DNA from: Plantago ovata
Lineage: Eukaryota > Streptophyta > Magnoliopsida > Lamiales > Plantaginaceae
Length of the DNA: 64,000 bases
Direction: 5' to 3'
Assembly: GCA_028274465.1 (NCBI GenBank)
Contig: CM051455.1
Coordinates: 113,001,547-113,065,546 of the forward strand
Shown: positions 34,956 through 46,741 of the stretch, piece by piece
How positions within the stretch are numbered: position 1 is the stretch's first letter
How the letters are laid out: every line of letters starts with the position of its first letter
Position numbers and translations under genes: made by a program
The notes under the pieces: model-generated
Told to the model about the DNA's origin: nothing
Database searches by the model: none
What the model saw: only the letters and a program-made list of their open reading frames with translations

Positions 34956-37437
34956 TCAGCATTCTTCCCTCCATATCTCAAAGACGGTAGCTTCCGTTGG
35001 ACCTTGATTCAAAAATCTTGTAGGGCCTTCCCATTTGGGTTGCATCTTCCCAACTTTGCCCAGGATGTCCGCTCTTCGGAATACTAGGTCTCCTACTTGG
35101 AAGTCTCTTTCGTTTACACTCTTGTTGTAGGCTCTCGCGATCAACGCTTGGTACCTCAGGATGTTGCCTAAAGCGGTGCTTCTCGCTTCATCTAGCGTCT
35201 CTAGATCGAACATCCTCTCGGTATGATTGTCCTCAGGTTGATACCCTTGGATCCTGAGAGTTTCCATGGCCACTTCTGCTGGTATGACTGCTTCAGAACC
35301 ATAAACTAGATAGAAGGGGGTTTCCCTTGTGGCTGTCTTCGAAGTTGTGCGATATGCCCATACCACTCCATCAAGCTCGACGACCCAATCCTTGTTAGTA
35401 GCGAATCTCTTTTGCAAGTTGTTGACGAGAATTTTGTTGACGGATTCGGTCTGCCCATTGGATTGAGGATGTCCTACTGAGGTGTACCTCCTCTCAATCT
35501 TCATTTCCTTGCATCATTCGTTGAACCTACGGCCGCAAAACTGAGAACCATTATCGGAGATGAGGACTCTAGGAAAGCCAAATCGACACACGATGTTTCT
35601 CCATACAAAGTTCATCACCCTTTGTTTGGTGATAGTGGACACTGCCTCAACTTCCGCCCATTTGCTAAAGTATTCAACCGTGAAAATGATGAATTTCTTC
35701 TGCCCCGTGCCTCTTGGGAAAGGACCAACTATGTCGATACCCCAAATATCAAAAGGGCAAGTGATCAAAAAATAGGCATAAGGGGCTTGGCCGGGACATT
35801 GATTAGATTGGCGTGCAATTGACACTCCTCGCACTTCCTCACGAATCGAGCAGCATCTTCACGAACAGTTGGCCAGTAGTAACCCTGGCGGATGACTTTT
35901 TGTGCAAGGGTTCTCCCACATGCATGGTCCCCGCAACTTCCTTGGTGCATCTCTCCCAAAACGTTTTGCACTTCTTGCTCGGCGACACATCTTAAGTATA
36001 CTCCCTCAAAGGATCTCTTGTACAAGTGGTCTCCTTGTATGATGTAGCGGCCAGCTTTTCCTTTGATTCTTCGTGCTTCAGCTTTGTCACGAGGAAGGCT
36101 ACCGTGCATGAGATAGGTAGCGATCCCCTGCATCCAACTTGGTTGAGTATCAATGGATAAGACATTTGGCTTTGATGACCATAGGGATGATGCATTGATT
36201 TTCATAAGTATCACATTCTGGGTATCCACTCCTCCGGAAGGTGAACCATATTTTGATAGAGCATCTGCTCTTTGGTTGAGATCTCTCGAGAATTTTTCAA
36301 TCTCACAACTTTTAAACTTTTGGATTTCTTCTGTGATGGCGCTCTTGTAATCGGCTAGTGAGTCATTCTTTGTTTTGAACTTTCCGGGGATTTGTTTCTC
36401 GGCCAATTGAGAGTCAGTGAAGAGGTGGAGCTTCTTCACTTCAAGTGCTTTTGCCATACGTAGAACTATGAGGATAGCTTGATACTCAGCTTTATTATTT
36501 GAGACCGGAAAGCTTAGAGTAAATTCCTATTCCGCCATTTTTTCCCGAGGAAGATCCATCAACATGAAGAATCCACACGTCCCCATGGTCGGTGAGTTCT
36601 TTAGGTTTTGAAGAGACGTTCTCCTTAACCTTGGGCTCCTCGATTTTTTCTGCTAGGAACACTTCGTGTCTTTTCCTCTTTGATTGTGACATTTCTTTGA
36701 GTTCTTTTAGAGAATCTTCTAAAGCTTGCATTGCCTCACTCTGCCGTTGTCGCTCTTCGACCATCATCATGACATTTTTGTTTTCTGGAGGTTTTTCCTC
36801 TTATACTTCCTTGGAGGGATACTCTACCAGGAAGTCGGCAATAACTTGGGCTTTTTTGGCTAATGTTGCTTGGTAGTCAATGTCATACTCGCTCAACTCG
36901 ATTTCCCACCTTGCTAGTCGTCCTGAGTTTTCCGACTTTCCGAGGACTTGCTTCGTCAGGACCACAACCTTATGATCTCCGAAGTAAGGCTTCAGCCTTC
37001 TTGCCGTATAGACAAGAGCGAAGGATAGCCTCTCGATATCCATGTAACGTGTCTCGGCTCCAGCAAGTACTTTGCTCAAGTAGTAGATGGGCAAGTGGTC
37101 GTTTCCTTGGATTCTTACCAAGACCGAGCTAATAGCTTCCCCTATTGCTACCAAGTATAAGTAAAGTACTTCTCCTTCCATGGGTTTTGATAAGAGTGGA
37201 GGGGAGAGTAGATACTCTTTGAGTTTCTCGAAGGCTTCCTCGCACTCTTTTGTCCACTCGAAGTGGTTGATTTTTCGGAAGACTTTGAAAAATGGAAGGT
37301 TGTTGTCGGCGGATCTTGAGATAAACCTGCTCAACGCCATGGACTTCCCTATCAATTGTTGTACCTCATTGATGGTTTGGGGCTGAGGAAGATCGAGGAT
37401 GGCCTTGATTTTTTCGGGGTTCGCTTCAATTCCTTTT
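34956..37437 (-). pseudogene. Tat-type gypsy pol: end of RT, RNase H, archaeal-type RNase H, integrase; broken
   Basis: Minus-strand order is: end of reverse transcriptase (37,100-37,437, ANPEKIKAILDLPQPQ), RNase H (about 36,810-37,150, LPIYYLSKVLAGAETRYMDI and ARRLKPYF), archaeal-type RNase H (about 36,220-36,590, HVDGSSSGKNGGIGIYSK, LFTDSQL, NQRADALSKYG), integrase zinc finger (about 35,800-36,060, HQGSCGDHACGR...CEECQLHAN), integrase core (about 35,450-35,760, DIWGIDIVGPFPRG, ISDNGSQF) and C-terminal part (34,956-35,450, GHPQSNGQTESVNK). The two RNase H domains in tandem mark the Tat group. The frame is interrupted about five times, and the Sirevirus LTR cuts the RT. Confidence 0.88.
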
Positions 37438-38697
37438 TGTTGGTCCCTTTAAACAACAAGAAAAGACTAGGAGGGGGGGTGAATAGTCTTTTCAAACTTT
37501 TCGTCGTTTAAAACTTTCTCAACAAGTGCTTATTACTTTTCAGTAATGAGTTTGCTGGTACTTAACTTTCTCAGCAAGTACTTATTACTTTTCAGTAATG
37601 AGTTTGTTGATACTTAAAAACAGAGTGCGGAAGTCTTTTTACAATAAGTGCTTTTCAGAGAGTGCTAGTTTCAGCAAGTGAGCAGAGTGTCAGTGTACAA
37701 GAAATGTAGCTTGCTGAAAACTAAGTGCGGTAAAGTAAATCACACAAACACTTTTATAGTGGTATCTGAGAGTGGCGTAATCTCTCAACTATTCCACTTT
37801 GTCCTTTCTAGGACTGAATCCACTACGACAAGATGTGAGGTTCCTTACATATCCTATCACTAATGATTCTTCAGAAACCAAAGCACACTTGCTTCGTTTC
37901 CAACCTAACTAGAGAGCTGTAACCTTGTTCTCCACCAAACTTGGGACTTATAATCAGCAACACTATGCTTGATTAATTCCCCCTGAATTTGACGCCTGAA
38001 AAGGGTGTTTATCAGTTAGAGAGGTTTGGATGAGATCACTTGAGTATAACTTTTTCAGCTATAACAAGTTATCTAAAGAAAGACAACTTTTAATACTTTT
38101 CAGTAAGCAAGTTTAATTGTTTCTGGTGTCAAGACTTGTTCTTGTTTGAAAGAAAGAACACTTAACTAATTTCTTAGCCGTGAATGTTCTACTTCTTCAC
38201 AAGTAGCTTTTGTTTCAAGCTTAAGTCTTGGAACGGATCAATAGGCAGTAAAGAGTATAGAAGGTTTTGAGTGTTTAAAGCTCACGTGAGAGTTTGATCA
38301 CGTTGTTGACACACTTCTACTCTTTGCCTGATGACCTCTATTTATAGTGTCTCAAGGGAGCCGTTTGAATTTCAAATTCGAAGGCTTTGCACCATAAGAT
38401 GTCACTATCTTTCTTTTGTACTTTCAGCAGCGTCCTTCATTTGTCATCTTGTCTTCATGTTCTTCGCGTGCCTACTTTGCATTTAATGTTCATTTGAATC
38501 AAATTCAAATGTGAACGTTGGAGCCAAAATGCAAGTACACTTCAGCAAGGAGGTCACATATGTTGTCAGCAAGTGGTCAGTCTCAGTTTTAGTAAGCACA
38601 ACCTACTCTGTCATATAGATTTTCACTTATGCGAGCTGTTGCTGAAAATCTCACTTTCTGAGCAACATGTTCCTTTGTAGATACCTTTCTTAGAATT
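37438..38697 (-). repeat. Truncated Sirevirus LTR hosting a second Sirevirus
   Basis: This matches 1,260 bp of the 1,622-bp LTR at 38,698-40,319, starting with the same TGTTGGTCCCTTTAAAC. It stops where the next LTR begins. Left flank CTTTT (37,433-37,437) lies in the Tat reverse transcriptase. The missing part is expected to the right of the window. Confidence 0.8.
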
Positions 38698-40319
38698 TGT
38701 TGGTCCCTTTAAACAACAAGAAAAGACTAGAGGGGGGGGTGAATAGTCTTTTCAAATTTTCGTCGTTTGAAAACTTTCTCAGCAAGGACTTATTACTTTT
38801 TAGTAATGAGTTTGCTGATACTTAACTTTCTCAGCAAGCGCAAGTTACTTTTCAGTAATGAGTTTTGCTGATACTTAAAATCAGAGAGCGGAAGTCTTTG
38901 ATACAATAAGTGCTTTGTCAGTAAGTGATAGTTTCAGCAAGTGAACAGAGTGACTGTGTACAGAAAGATATGTTTTGCTGAAAACTAAATGCAGTAAGTA
39001 AATCATACAAACACTTTTATAGTGGTATCTGAGAGTAGCGTAATCTCTCAACTAATCGACTTTGTCCTTTCTAGGACTGAATCCACTAAGACAAGTTTGA
39101 GGTTCCTTATAACACCTATCTAGAGCGATTCAAACAGAAACCAAAGCACACTTGCTCCGTTTCCAACCTAACTAGAGAAAGAAACCTTGTTCTCCACCAA
39201 ACTTGGGACTTTTAATCAGCAACTCTATGCTCGATTAAGTTCCCCCTGAATTTCACGCCTGAAAGGGCGTATTTTCAGTTAGAGTGGTCTGGGATGAGAT
39301 AACTTGATTATAACTTATTCAGTTACAACAAGTAATCTAAGAAACAAGACTTTGAATACTTTGCAGTAAACAAGTTTGATTGTTTCTGGTGTCAAGACTT
39401 GTTCTTGTTCGAAAGAAAGAACACTTAACTAATTTCTTAGTCGTCTATGTTTTACATCTTCACAAGTAGCTTTTTCAAGCTTTAAGTCTTGGAACGGATC
39501 AAAGGTAGTAAAAAGTGTTTGAAGGGTATGTGAGTTTTAAGCACAAGTGAGAGTTTGATCACGTTGTTGACACACTTCAAATCTTTGCTGGATGACCTCT
39601 ATTTATAGTGAATCAAGGGAGTCGTTTGAATTTCAAATTCCAAGGCTTTGTTCCTTAAGATGTCACTATCTTGCTTTTGTACTTTCAGCAGCGTCCTTCA
39701 TTTGTCTTCTAGTCTTCATGTCCTTCGCGTGCATGCTTTGCATTTAATGTTCATTTGAATGAGATTCAAACATGAACGTTGGAGCGCAAATGCAAGTACT
39801 ATCAACAAGGAGGTCACATATGTTTTTCAGCAAGTGGTCAATCTCAGTTTCAGCAAGCACAACCTACTCTGTCATTTAGATTTTCACTTATGCAAGTTGT
39901 TGCTGAAGTTTCCACTTTCTGAGCAACATGTGCCTTTGTAGATACCAGTCTTCAGAAATCTTCTAGTCTTCAGTTTTGGAATTCTTCAAGTTTCTGAACG
40001 GTTCTAAATGCTTCCATAGTTTGTTTGTGTAAACAAAGTACATCATCAGCAAATGCTTTAATAGGTTGTTTTTCTTTTCAGAAAACAAGATACATCATAA
40101 GCAAATGCTTCAATAGGTTGTTTTTCTTTTCCGAAAACAAGATACATCATAAGCGGTAAAACAAACCTATCTAGCACCTATTCTAAGTCTTCATCAAACG
40201 TTCCTCTTTTACAATGTCCTTAAAATTTTAAATTCCTATGGACCTTAAGAGTACTAGTTACTTGACTTTCCTTAATTTAGCATGGTTAATTGCTGATCAA
40301 AATTACAAGTTTCCTAACA
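38698..40319 (-). repeat. 3' LTR of the Sirevirus
   Basis: This 1,622-bp LTR has plus-strand ends TGTTGGTCCC and TTTCCTAACA. A G-run followed by TGAATAGTC lies near its end. I counted twelve exact copies of TTGCTGA/TCAGCAA in it. The 5-base left flank is GAATT (38,693-38,697), inside an older LTR of the same family. Confidence 0.88.
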
Positions 40320-40337
40320 AATTTTCCCCTTGTTGAT
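40320..40337 (-). other. Polypurine tract of the Sirevirus
   Basis: The minus strand reads ATCAACAAGGGGAAAATT immediately before the LTR start TGTTAGG. This is close to the purine tracts of other plant copia elements. Confidence 0.8.
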
Positions 40338-40562
40338 GTTAGCAATCCATGACTAAATTAATTGTTACCCTTTTAGAGGTTTTTGATGTTGAATAAATCA
40401 GTTGATTAATGCAAGCATACTTGAATAATAATGCGTAATCAAAAACCAATAAGAGTCAAAAGCTTTATTGCTGATAGTTATCTTTCAGTAAGTTTACAAG
40501 AAAGTTCAGCGATAACTACACAAAATCAGCAAACAAAACTAAACAAAGCTTTTACAAGGGAC

Positions 40563-43500
40563 TTAAGCTCTTTCAGCAGAAGATTTTCTCAGAATCTCCC
40601 TTACACTCTTCTCAGCAAGTGCAGAAAATTCAACACAGCCCTTTTCGTAATCTTCAAGTAGCTTACGGACTTCGAGCTGAATGATTCTTGCGTTCTTGCA
40701 GGCGGTATAGTGATGTTTTTCAACATTCATTTCTTTGTAGTGCAACACCCACAAGTGCATGCCCCAGTTGCTGGCATGGAGAAGTTGTGTATATGAAATG
40801 CCTTTGTTAGCATGAATCTTCCTTAACCAGAGAAGATCTTCTTCTTGATCCTTAGCAGTGAGATAGAAATACTCATAAGGAATCAATCCATATTTCTTCT
40901 TTGACTTCCTGGTTATAGTGTCAGAGTAATAGACAACATCAATTTGTTTAATTAATTCAGGTTCTTGTTTTACATTCTTGCCAATTGAAGTTCTTCTTAC
41001 CAAGACTTCCAGATTCAGCCATCTCCCAGCTATGTTTCTTGGGAGGGGAGGAGGATCCCTTTCTTTTCTTTTCACCTTCAATTCAATCCAAGTGTACATT
41101 TGATTCAGTACAGCTGTTGGAAAGAAATCATTTACCAATAAGTTTTCCAGCTTTAAGATCCAGCAACCATGAACATTTCTGATCACATTTTGAGTAGTTT
41201 CCTCATTGCTGGTCTTTGTGTATTCAATGTCGGAGCCAATGGCAATGCTGGCAAGCCTCTTTTCTTCCTGTCTTTGCCTTCTTCTTCTTGACTTCGCATT
41301 TTCTTGATCTCTTGATGAAGATCTTGAGTCAGAAGAGAAATATTTTGAATGGCCAGACGGAGTTAGGGCTGTAATCGCTCTAGCTCTTATATCTTGAGCT
41401 ATAGTCTGATTGTCATCATCATCATCATCTTCATTCAGATCTTGATGAGTTTCAGTGTGACAGTATTCATGAGTTTCAGCAGAAGGTTTTCTCTTTTTCG
41501 GATTTGCTGAATTCAACTCAGAATCTGCTTCAGCTTGTCTTTTAGAACTTTGCTCTGTTTCAGCAAGAGGTTCTATTGTCAGTGGCGCTTCAGTAGGGGT
41601 TTTCTTTTTGGAAGATTTCTTTTGCTTATCTTCCCCCTTAGACATGGATTGCAGCATTGGAGTAATGTGCAGACAAAAGAACTCATTGCAATTTTCAGCA
41701 AGAGTACTTAGGCTATTGTACTTCATGATAATTGCTTGCTGATCAGAGGTCAGCTTTGACAATTCTTGATTGATACTCACCAAGTTTTCCTCATGTCTGC
41801 GCTCTATTTCGACTTTGTCTTCAATGAAAGTCTGAGCCTTTTTCAATGCAGACTTTGCTAGTATGAGTGCTTGACTGACATCTTCTTCATAGCTTTTGTG
41901 GTATAGACTTATGTCTTTCTGAGCTATGGTAAGAGAAGTAGTCTGTTTCAGCACAGTAGCCAGTATTTTGCCGATGTCAAGCGGACTCTCAGCATGCAGT
42001 GCATCGTCTTCTGCTTTGCAGGCTTTGTGGACTTCCATTAGTGCCAAAATTCTTGGAGTAAAATCCTCCACACGTGAAAACGGCACTAAAGTCGGGGTCA
42101 AGGAAAGAACTTTAAGCTCAGTAGCGAATTGATCATCTCTGGTCAGCAAATGGCTTCTTAAGTCATCTCCTACATCATTCTCATGATCAGGAGGAGGAAT
42201 TGTGACCACGGTGGGTTCACCTTTCTTTGATTGATCATCATTTGCTGAAAGATCGTCTTCGTCATCAGATTCATCAAGGCCAGCAACCTTGGTTCCTAAA
42301 TCTGCAGCTTCATTCCCTTTTAGTTGAGGGGTTGCTGATGGCAACGCTCCAGACTCAACAACTGGAGTTTCACCAGTAGTGACTTTTAATTGAGTAGTTG
42401 CTGAGGGCAACGTTTGAGACTCAATAACAGGGGTTTCACCAGTAGTAAGTGGAAGGGAGGGGAGTTCCTTAAGCTTCACTCCTGAAGATTGAGCAATGTC
42501 TAGATTCTGCGTATGCCTTGCATGAATCTGTAGACTGTTTTGAAGTGCTCTTTGATAATCTTCATCCAATTCTTCATCATCAAGGTTTGGATCAGTGACC
42601 TTGGCATCGAGTAAAGATAACTCGGCATCAGAAAGCTTGCTTTTGCCTAGTTTCAAAGCGGTGCACTTTCTGGCGTACTCTTCTTCAGTATCAACGCCTT
42701 GTACAGGTGCTGGAGTACTTGTTTCAGCAGGAGAAGGATCGGATTCTTGTTGCTGACTTGGTGTTTGATCAGCTTGCTGATTGTCATGATGTTCAGTCTC
42801 AGCAACTGTCAGTTTAAGTCCACTAGCATCAGGACTAGGACCTTGATTATCATCATCGTCGTTCTTTTTATCCTTAGAATCTTTTCCTTCATCATAACTT
42901 GGATCTGTAGGAATGTTCTCATCTTCTTCTTCTTCATCATCGTCCGTCAGTATAACCAACTCAAGATGTTTGTATAGTGCAACACTCGTAACTTCCTCTT
43001 CTTCATTGATTTTGTGGGGATCAGCCACCACGGGTACAAAGGAATCCTTGAGCATCACAGCTTGTTCAGCTGGAGAGGCACTCTTAAATTTGGCTTTCAT
43101 ATTCTCTCTGATTAACGCAATCAGACTTGAGCTCATGAGCTGAGAATATGTCAACTCTTCTGTAAGTATGGAGTGCACAAAAGTCTCGAGTTTCAGCAGA
43201 GAAATTCTCTTTTTCTCGTTGGATAGATGAAGATGAAGGTCGGAAAAGTCCATCCTTATGTACCTTTGCCAGTTGCTGACAGACTTAGCAACTCTGGACA
43301 AGGTAGTTTTATTGAAGTCTGAGTAAAGTTCTTCAGAACTCACTTTCGGATCTTCAGTGATGTGAACCACTTCAGTGGTCTCCTTTGAACCTGAAAAAGA
43401 GTAAAATTAAGTTCAGGAAAGTTTTGGAGAATAGTTTTAGAGTCCAAAGCTGGAGCATGATTTACCTGCTGAGATAAGCAAGCTCATGTTGCACACTTGT

Positions 43501-45843
43501 TTGTGCTGGTACTATTTCCATTGCATCAAGAGCTTGAAAAGCATCCTTGAATTGTTCATCCTGAAATAATTTTAAGTTAGATACAAGCACTAAGTTTTCA
43601 AACTTAGTTGAATTACCAAAAATTTTATCTACCTGCTGAGCAGGAGGTGTGGATTCTGGTGCAGAGGCTTCAGCAACCTTCTGACTTGTATCTTGAGAAG
43701 TCTGTAAAGAAATCATCATATTAGCAAAAGAATGAGTTTCAGATAGTGAAGTTTTGCTTATGGTTGAGTTAACTACCCTCTAAAGAAGGACAGGTGGTGA
43801 CTCAGTCCTTTCAGCAATGACAGCTTCTTCAGTGTCTGGGACTTTTTCTTCAGCAGACTTCTTTTCTTGCTCTGTTTGAGAAAGTTGTGCGGGTTCAACA
43901 ATCTCCCTTGTGTCTGAAATGACAAGTTGAGCAGAGACATCTTGAACCTTGAGTTCACTACTTGTCATGAAAACATCTACCGATTTGTTGGAGTTGTCAT
44001 CAATCTCCAAATCCATTTGCTGGCTCAGTTCTGTCACCACCAGCTGAACTTTGTCAATGGATGTTTTCGGTGAACTAGGTCGAGTATTCTCAGCATCATG
44101 GGATGCTACGTCGAATAGTGTCTCTTGTGGTGTTTCAACAATCTCTGGGACTTGAACCATTGCAGTCTCAGAAACTGGTTCTTCAGCAACTTGATGAGTT
44201 GCTTGTTCAGCAACCATCTTTTCAGCATTGGCAGCATCAGCAAGTGCCGCGGTTCTTATATCAGCAGCAATATCAATTGCTGGTTCCAGAGTCTGATCAT
44301 CTAGATTATCTACAATGTAGATATCTGGAATTGAGGCAGGAATTTCATTTCCACTGCCTTGTGGTCTCTTCTCAGTAGATGTATCAACATTGAGTTGATT
44401 GTTGAAGGCTTCCGCAAACACTTCAACATTGCTGACGTAGGTTTCAGTAACCACTTCATCAACATCTACTGGAACTTGTGTTTCAGCAACTGCGGGAGAA
44501 TCATCCGAAAGATCATGGACAATTGGTACTGACTTGCGAGCCAGTGTTTTCTTTCTTGGGTTACTTGTCCTTTTTCTCTTGGGGACGGGGTTAGCTGATG
44601 ACGCTGCAGTCTGAGTGTCATCATCAGCTTTCCTCTTTTTCATCTTAGATTTTTCAAGTTTCTCTCCAGCGGTAGCGTCAGTAGTTGCATTTTCAGCAAT
44701 GGCTGTTGTACACTTACCTTGTTGATCACCATCTACAGCAGTTTCATCAACAACTTTTTCAGCTGTTGGAACATTTTCTTGCTGAGTAGTGGTGACAACA
44801 TCTGCAGCTGTTGTATACCTTTCTTGCTGACTTGTGCTGACAACATTTGCAGCTGTTGTCTTCTTTGATTTTTCCAGTTTCTTATCAGCAAGCTTAGGTG
44901 CATTTTGCTTGTAGAAGGCTCTTCCCACATTGCATACTGATTTCTTAATCGGCAATGGGTTTCTCAGCTGAATCCTGAAGTGTTCAAGGATATAGCATAT
45001 TTTTAGTCCATACATTACTAGGAAGGTAGGTGAGACCTTGTTGTCTTCAACCTTAACCTTGAATTTAGTAACACAATCAACAAGTCTGTTGAAAATGTAC
45101 TTTGCCCAGTTGAGCTCAATTTTGTTCTCATATATATGCATCAGCAGCGGCCACCTTCTCAAGCCTACTTGGTCTATTGCTCAGACTAGGGAGTCTAAGA
45201 CTTTGATTAGTAGAAGAGCTACTAGACCAAGTGAATGGCAGAGATGCTTCCTCTTAACGTGCTTTGTCCAAGTCACGGGAGAAATCTCTCCTTTCTTCAT
45301 TTTCTCATTTCTGACATCACTGTAGAAGGCTTCTATTTCTTCGTCAGTGGCAGTGATGTCATCTTCAGTTCCAGTGGTCGGAATCTGAAATATGTCGGCT
45401 AAATCTGTCCATTTCAGGACGATTTGCACATTTTGAACTGTGGTGAAGATCACTTTTTCAGTGACTCCTTGACCATTAGTTAGAGTCTGGATTTCTGCAT
45501 TATTGTAGAACTCCATTGTATCTAACATACTCACTTTCCTAGGGCGAGCTGTTATAAAGAGAGTGAGGCCTTGCTGTTTTATCAGGTCAAGCGCCTCCTC
45601 ATTATCACCGTCAAGTTCTTGTTAATAGAAGTATCGGATATACTTCTCTTTGGCAAAACCACCCCATTGCATTATCATATCACACTTTGCAGTGTCTAGA
45701 TATGCAGGCGGCATGGGTTTCTCGGTTATTCTATCGTTTTTCAACACAACTTTCACTATGTTGGTCACCGGAGCAGTGATTTTTCCAGAACTGTCAACCT
45801 TAGATGATTTTGATGTCTTAGAGGACTGTCTCTTTGGTGCCAT
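40563..45843 (-). pseudogene. Extra gene(s) of the Sirevirus in the envelope position; function unknown
   Basis: Coding blocks run from an ATG near 45,843 (MAPKRQSSKTSKSSK) to about 40,563, in the same direction as pol. The first part has a folded-looking region (WAKYIFNRLVDCV, YGLKICYILEHFRIQLRNP) like proteins labelled putative plant transposon protein. A long acidic, Thr/Ala/Glu-rich disordered region with KKRK-type basic patches follows. The last block (40,563-43,370) is open over more than 930 codons, is rich in Glu, Asp and Lys, and ends with a more ordered Trp/Tyr/Leu-rich domain (GLIPYEYFYLTAKDQEEDLLW). Between 43,390 and 43,780 three short gaps of about 75 bp have GT...AG edges. I see no signal peptide or membrane segment, so an envelope role is not supported. 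The first half is interrupted a few times. Confidence 0.6.
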
Positions 45844-45976
45844 TTCTTTTATAGGTTGAGAAATGTGTACGAAAAGGATTACTTTGCTTTTTGACCGGAG
45901 GTACAGTAGATTCAGGCTAAAATTTGCAGAGAAATGAAATATGAGTTAAAGAATTTTCTCTTTCTCTAACTCCTTG

Positions 45977-45984
45977 TTTATATA
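45977..45984 (-). promoter_or_regulatory. TATA box upstream of the Sirevirus extra gene
   Basis: The minus strand reads TATATAAA within CACTATATAAACAAGG, about 134 bp upstream of the ATG near 45,843. A pyrimidine- and A-rich leader follows. The position suggests that the extra gene has its own promoter separate from the LTR. Confidence 0.5.
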
Positions 45985-45989
45985 GTGTC

Positions 45990-46741
45990 TCTGATGTGCA
46001 AGAAGCTCAATCAATTTTGAGTTCTCAGCAAGGGTAACTCAGAGATTCAACAGCGTTAGTGGAGCCTTTGCATTAAATGCGTAGTGGCCCACTAACAAAA
46101 ACCGTCAAAGCACTCTTTCTCTTTGCAATGTTAACCGTTAGATCAAAAACGCCTTTTAATCAATGGCCACTGTTGTAACTTATGTCATGATTATTAGCGA
46201 GTTTATCTGTGCCCGATTAACGTCACAATTGATTTTACCTAGATTTATGGGATTTGATTGCTTGCTGAAGTAAACAAGAATCTTTTCAGCGAGTTTGTGT
46301 AACCAGCCTTGTTACTTGCTGAAAGTTCCCCCTTAATCAAATATCTCATATTTCCTTAAATTAAAAGATATTTCTAAGTTCCCGTCTCAGCAAATTCTTT
46401 TTGTCTTGAGATATCCTTTTTGGTAAAAATCTGAGAATTGAGTTTGCTCTTTTCTGAGTTCCCGTCTCAGAATTTTTTTTTTTATACTTGAATAACTGTT
46501 TCAGTATCTTTGATTGTCTAAATGCCCGTTTGAGCAATCTTTAAGGTTTTTCTCTTACTGAGTGCCCGTCTCAGCAAGTGATCAAGTTTCAGAACAAATA
46601 CCCGTTTTGAAGGAATTACTCGCTGTATGCATTTTTCAGCAATCATACAGTGACCTATCATTTCTTTTTAGAGGATATCAGTGGAAGGAGCTTTTATTGA
46701 AGTAAGAATGCTTTGGCTTGCTAAATGCCTGTTTCAGCAAT
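45990..46741 (-). other. Non-coding spacer with CCCGTCTCAG repeats
   Basis: This stretch between pol and the extra gene has no reading frame. Between about 46,380 and 46,735 it has six imperfect copies of a word like GAGTTCCCGTCTCAGCAA. Several contain CTGAG...CTCAG arms that could form hairpins. Confidence 0.5.

Larger units (their letters stand above)
16436..37437 (-). mobile_element. Ty3/gypsy Tat/Retand-type element, 3' part, with nested insertions
   Basis: Read on the minus strand this has the end of reverse transcriptase, RNase H, an additional archaeal-type RNase H, integrase, a spacer, an antisense gene, a polypurine tract and a 3' LTR. The second RNase H and an antisense extra gene between integrase and 3' LTR are features of the Tat group (Retand, Grande relatives). 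The gag, protease, most of RT and the 5' LTR lie beyond the Sirevirus LTR insertion at 37,438, outside the window. Without the CACTA and copia insertions about 9 kb is visible. The left flank GTAAG (16,431-16,435) is the expected target duplication. The element is broken in perhaps half a dozen places besides the insertions. Confidence 0.8.

Noticed and set aside
40563-43370. Long uninterrupted frame as a host gene
   Set aside because: It lies between pol and the polypurine tract of the Sirevirus in the same orientation and shares the element's TTGCTGA word bias, so it belongs to the element.
40563-45843. Retroviral-type envelope protein
   Set aside because: Position fits, but I see no signal peptide, no membrane-spanning segment and no cleavage-site pattern. 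The composition is acidic and disordered.
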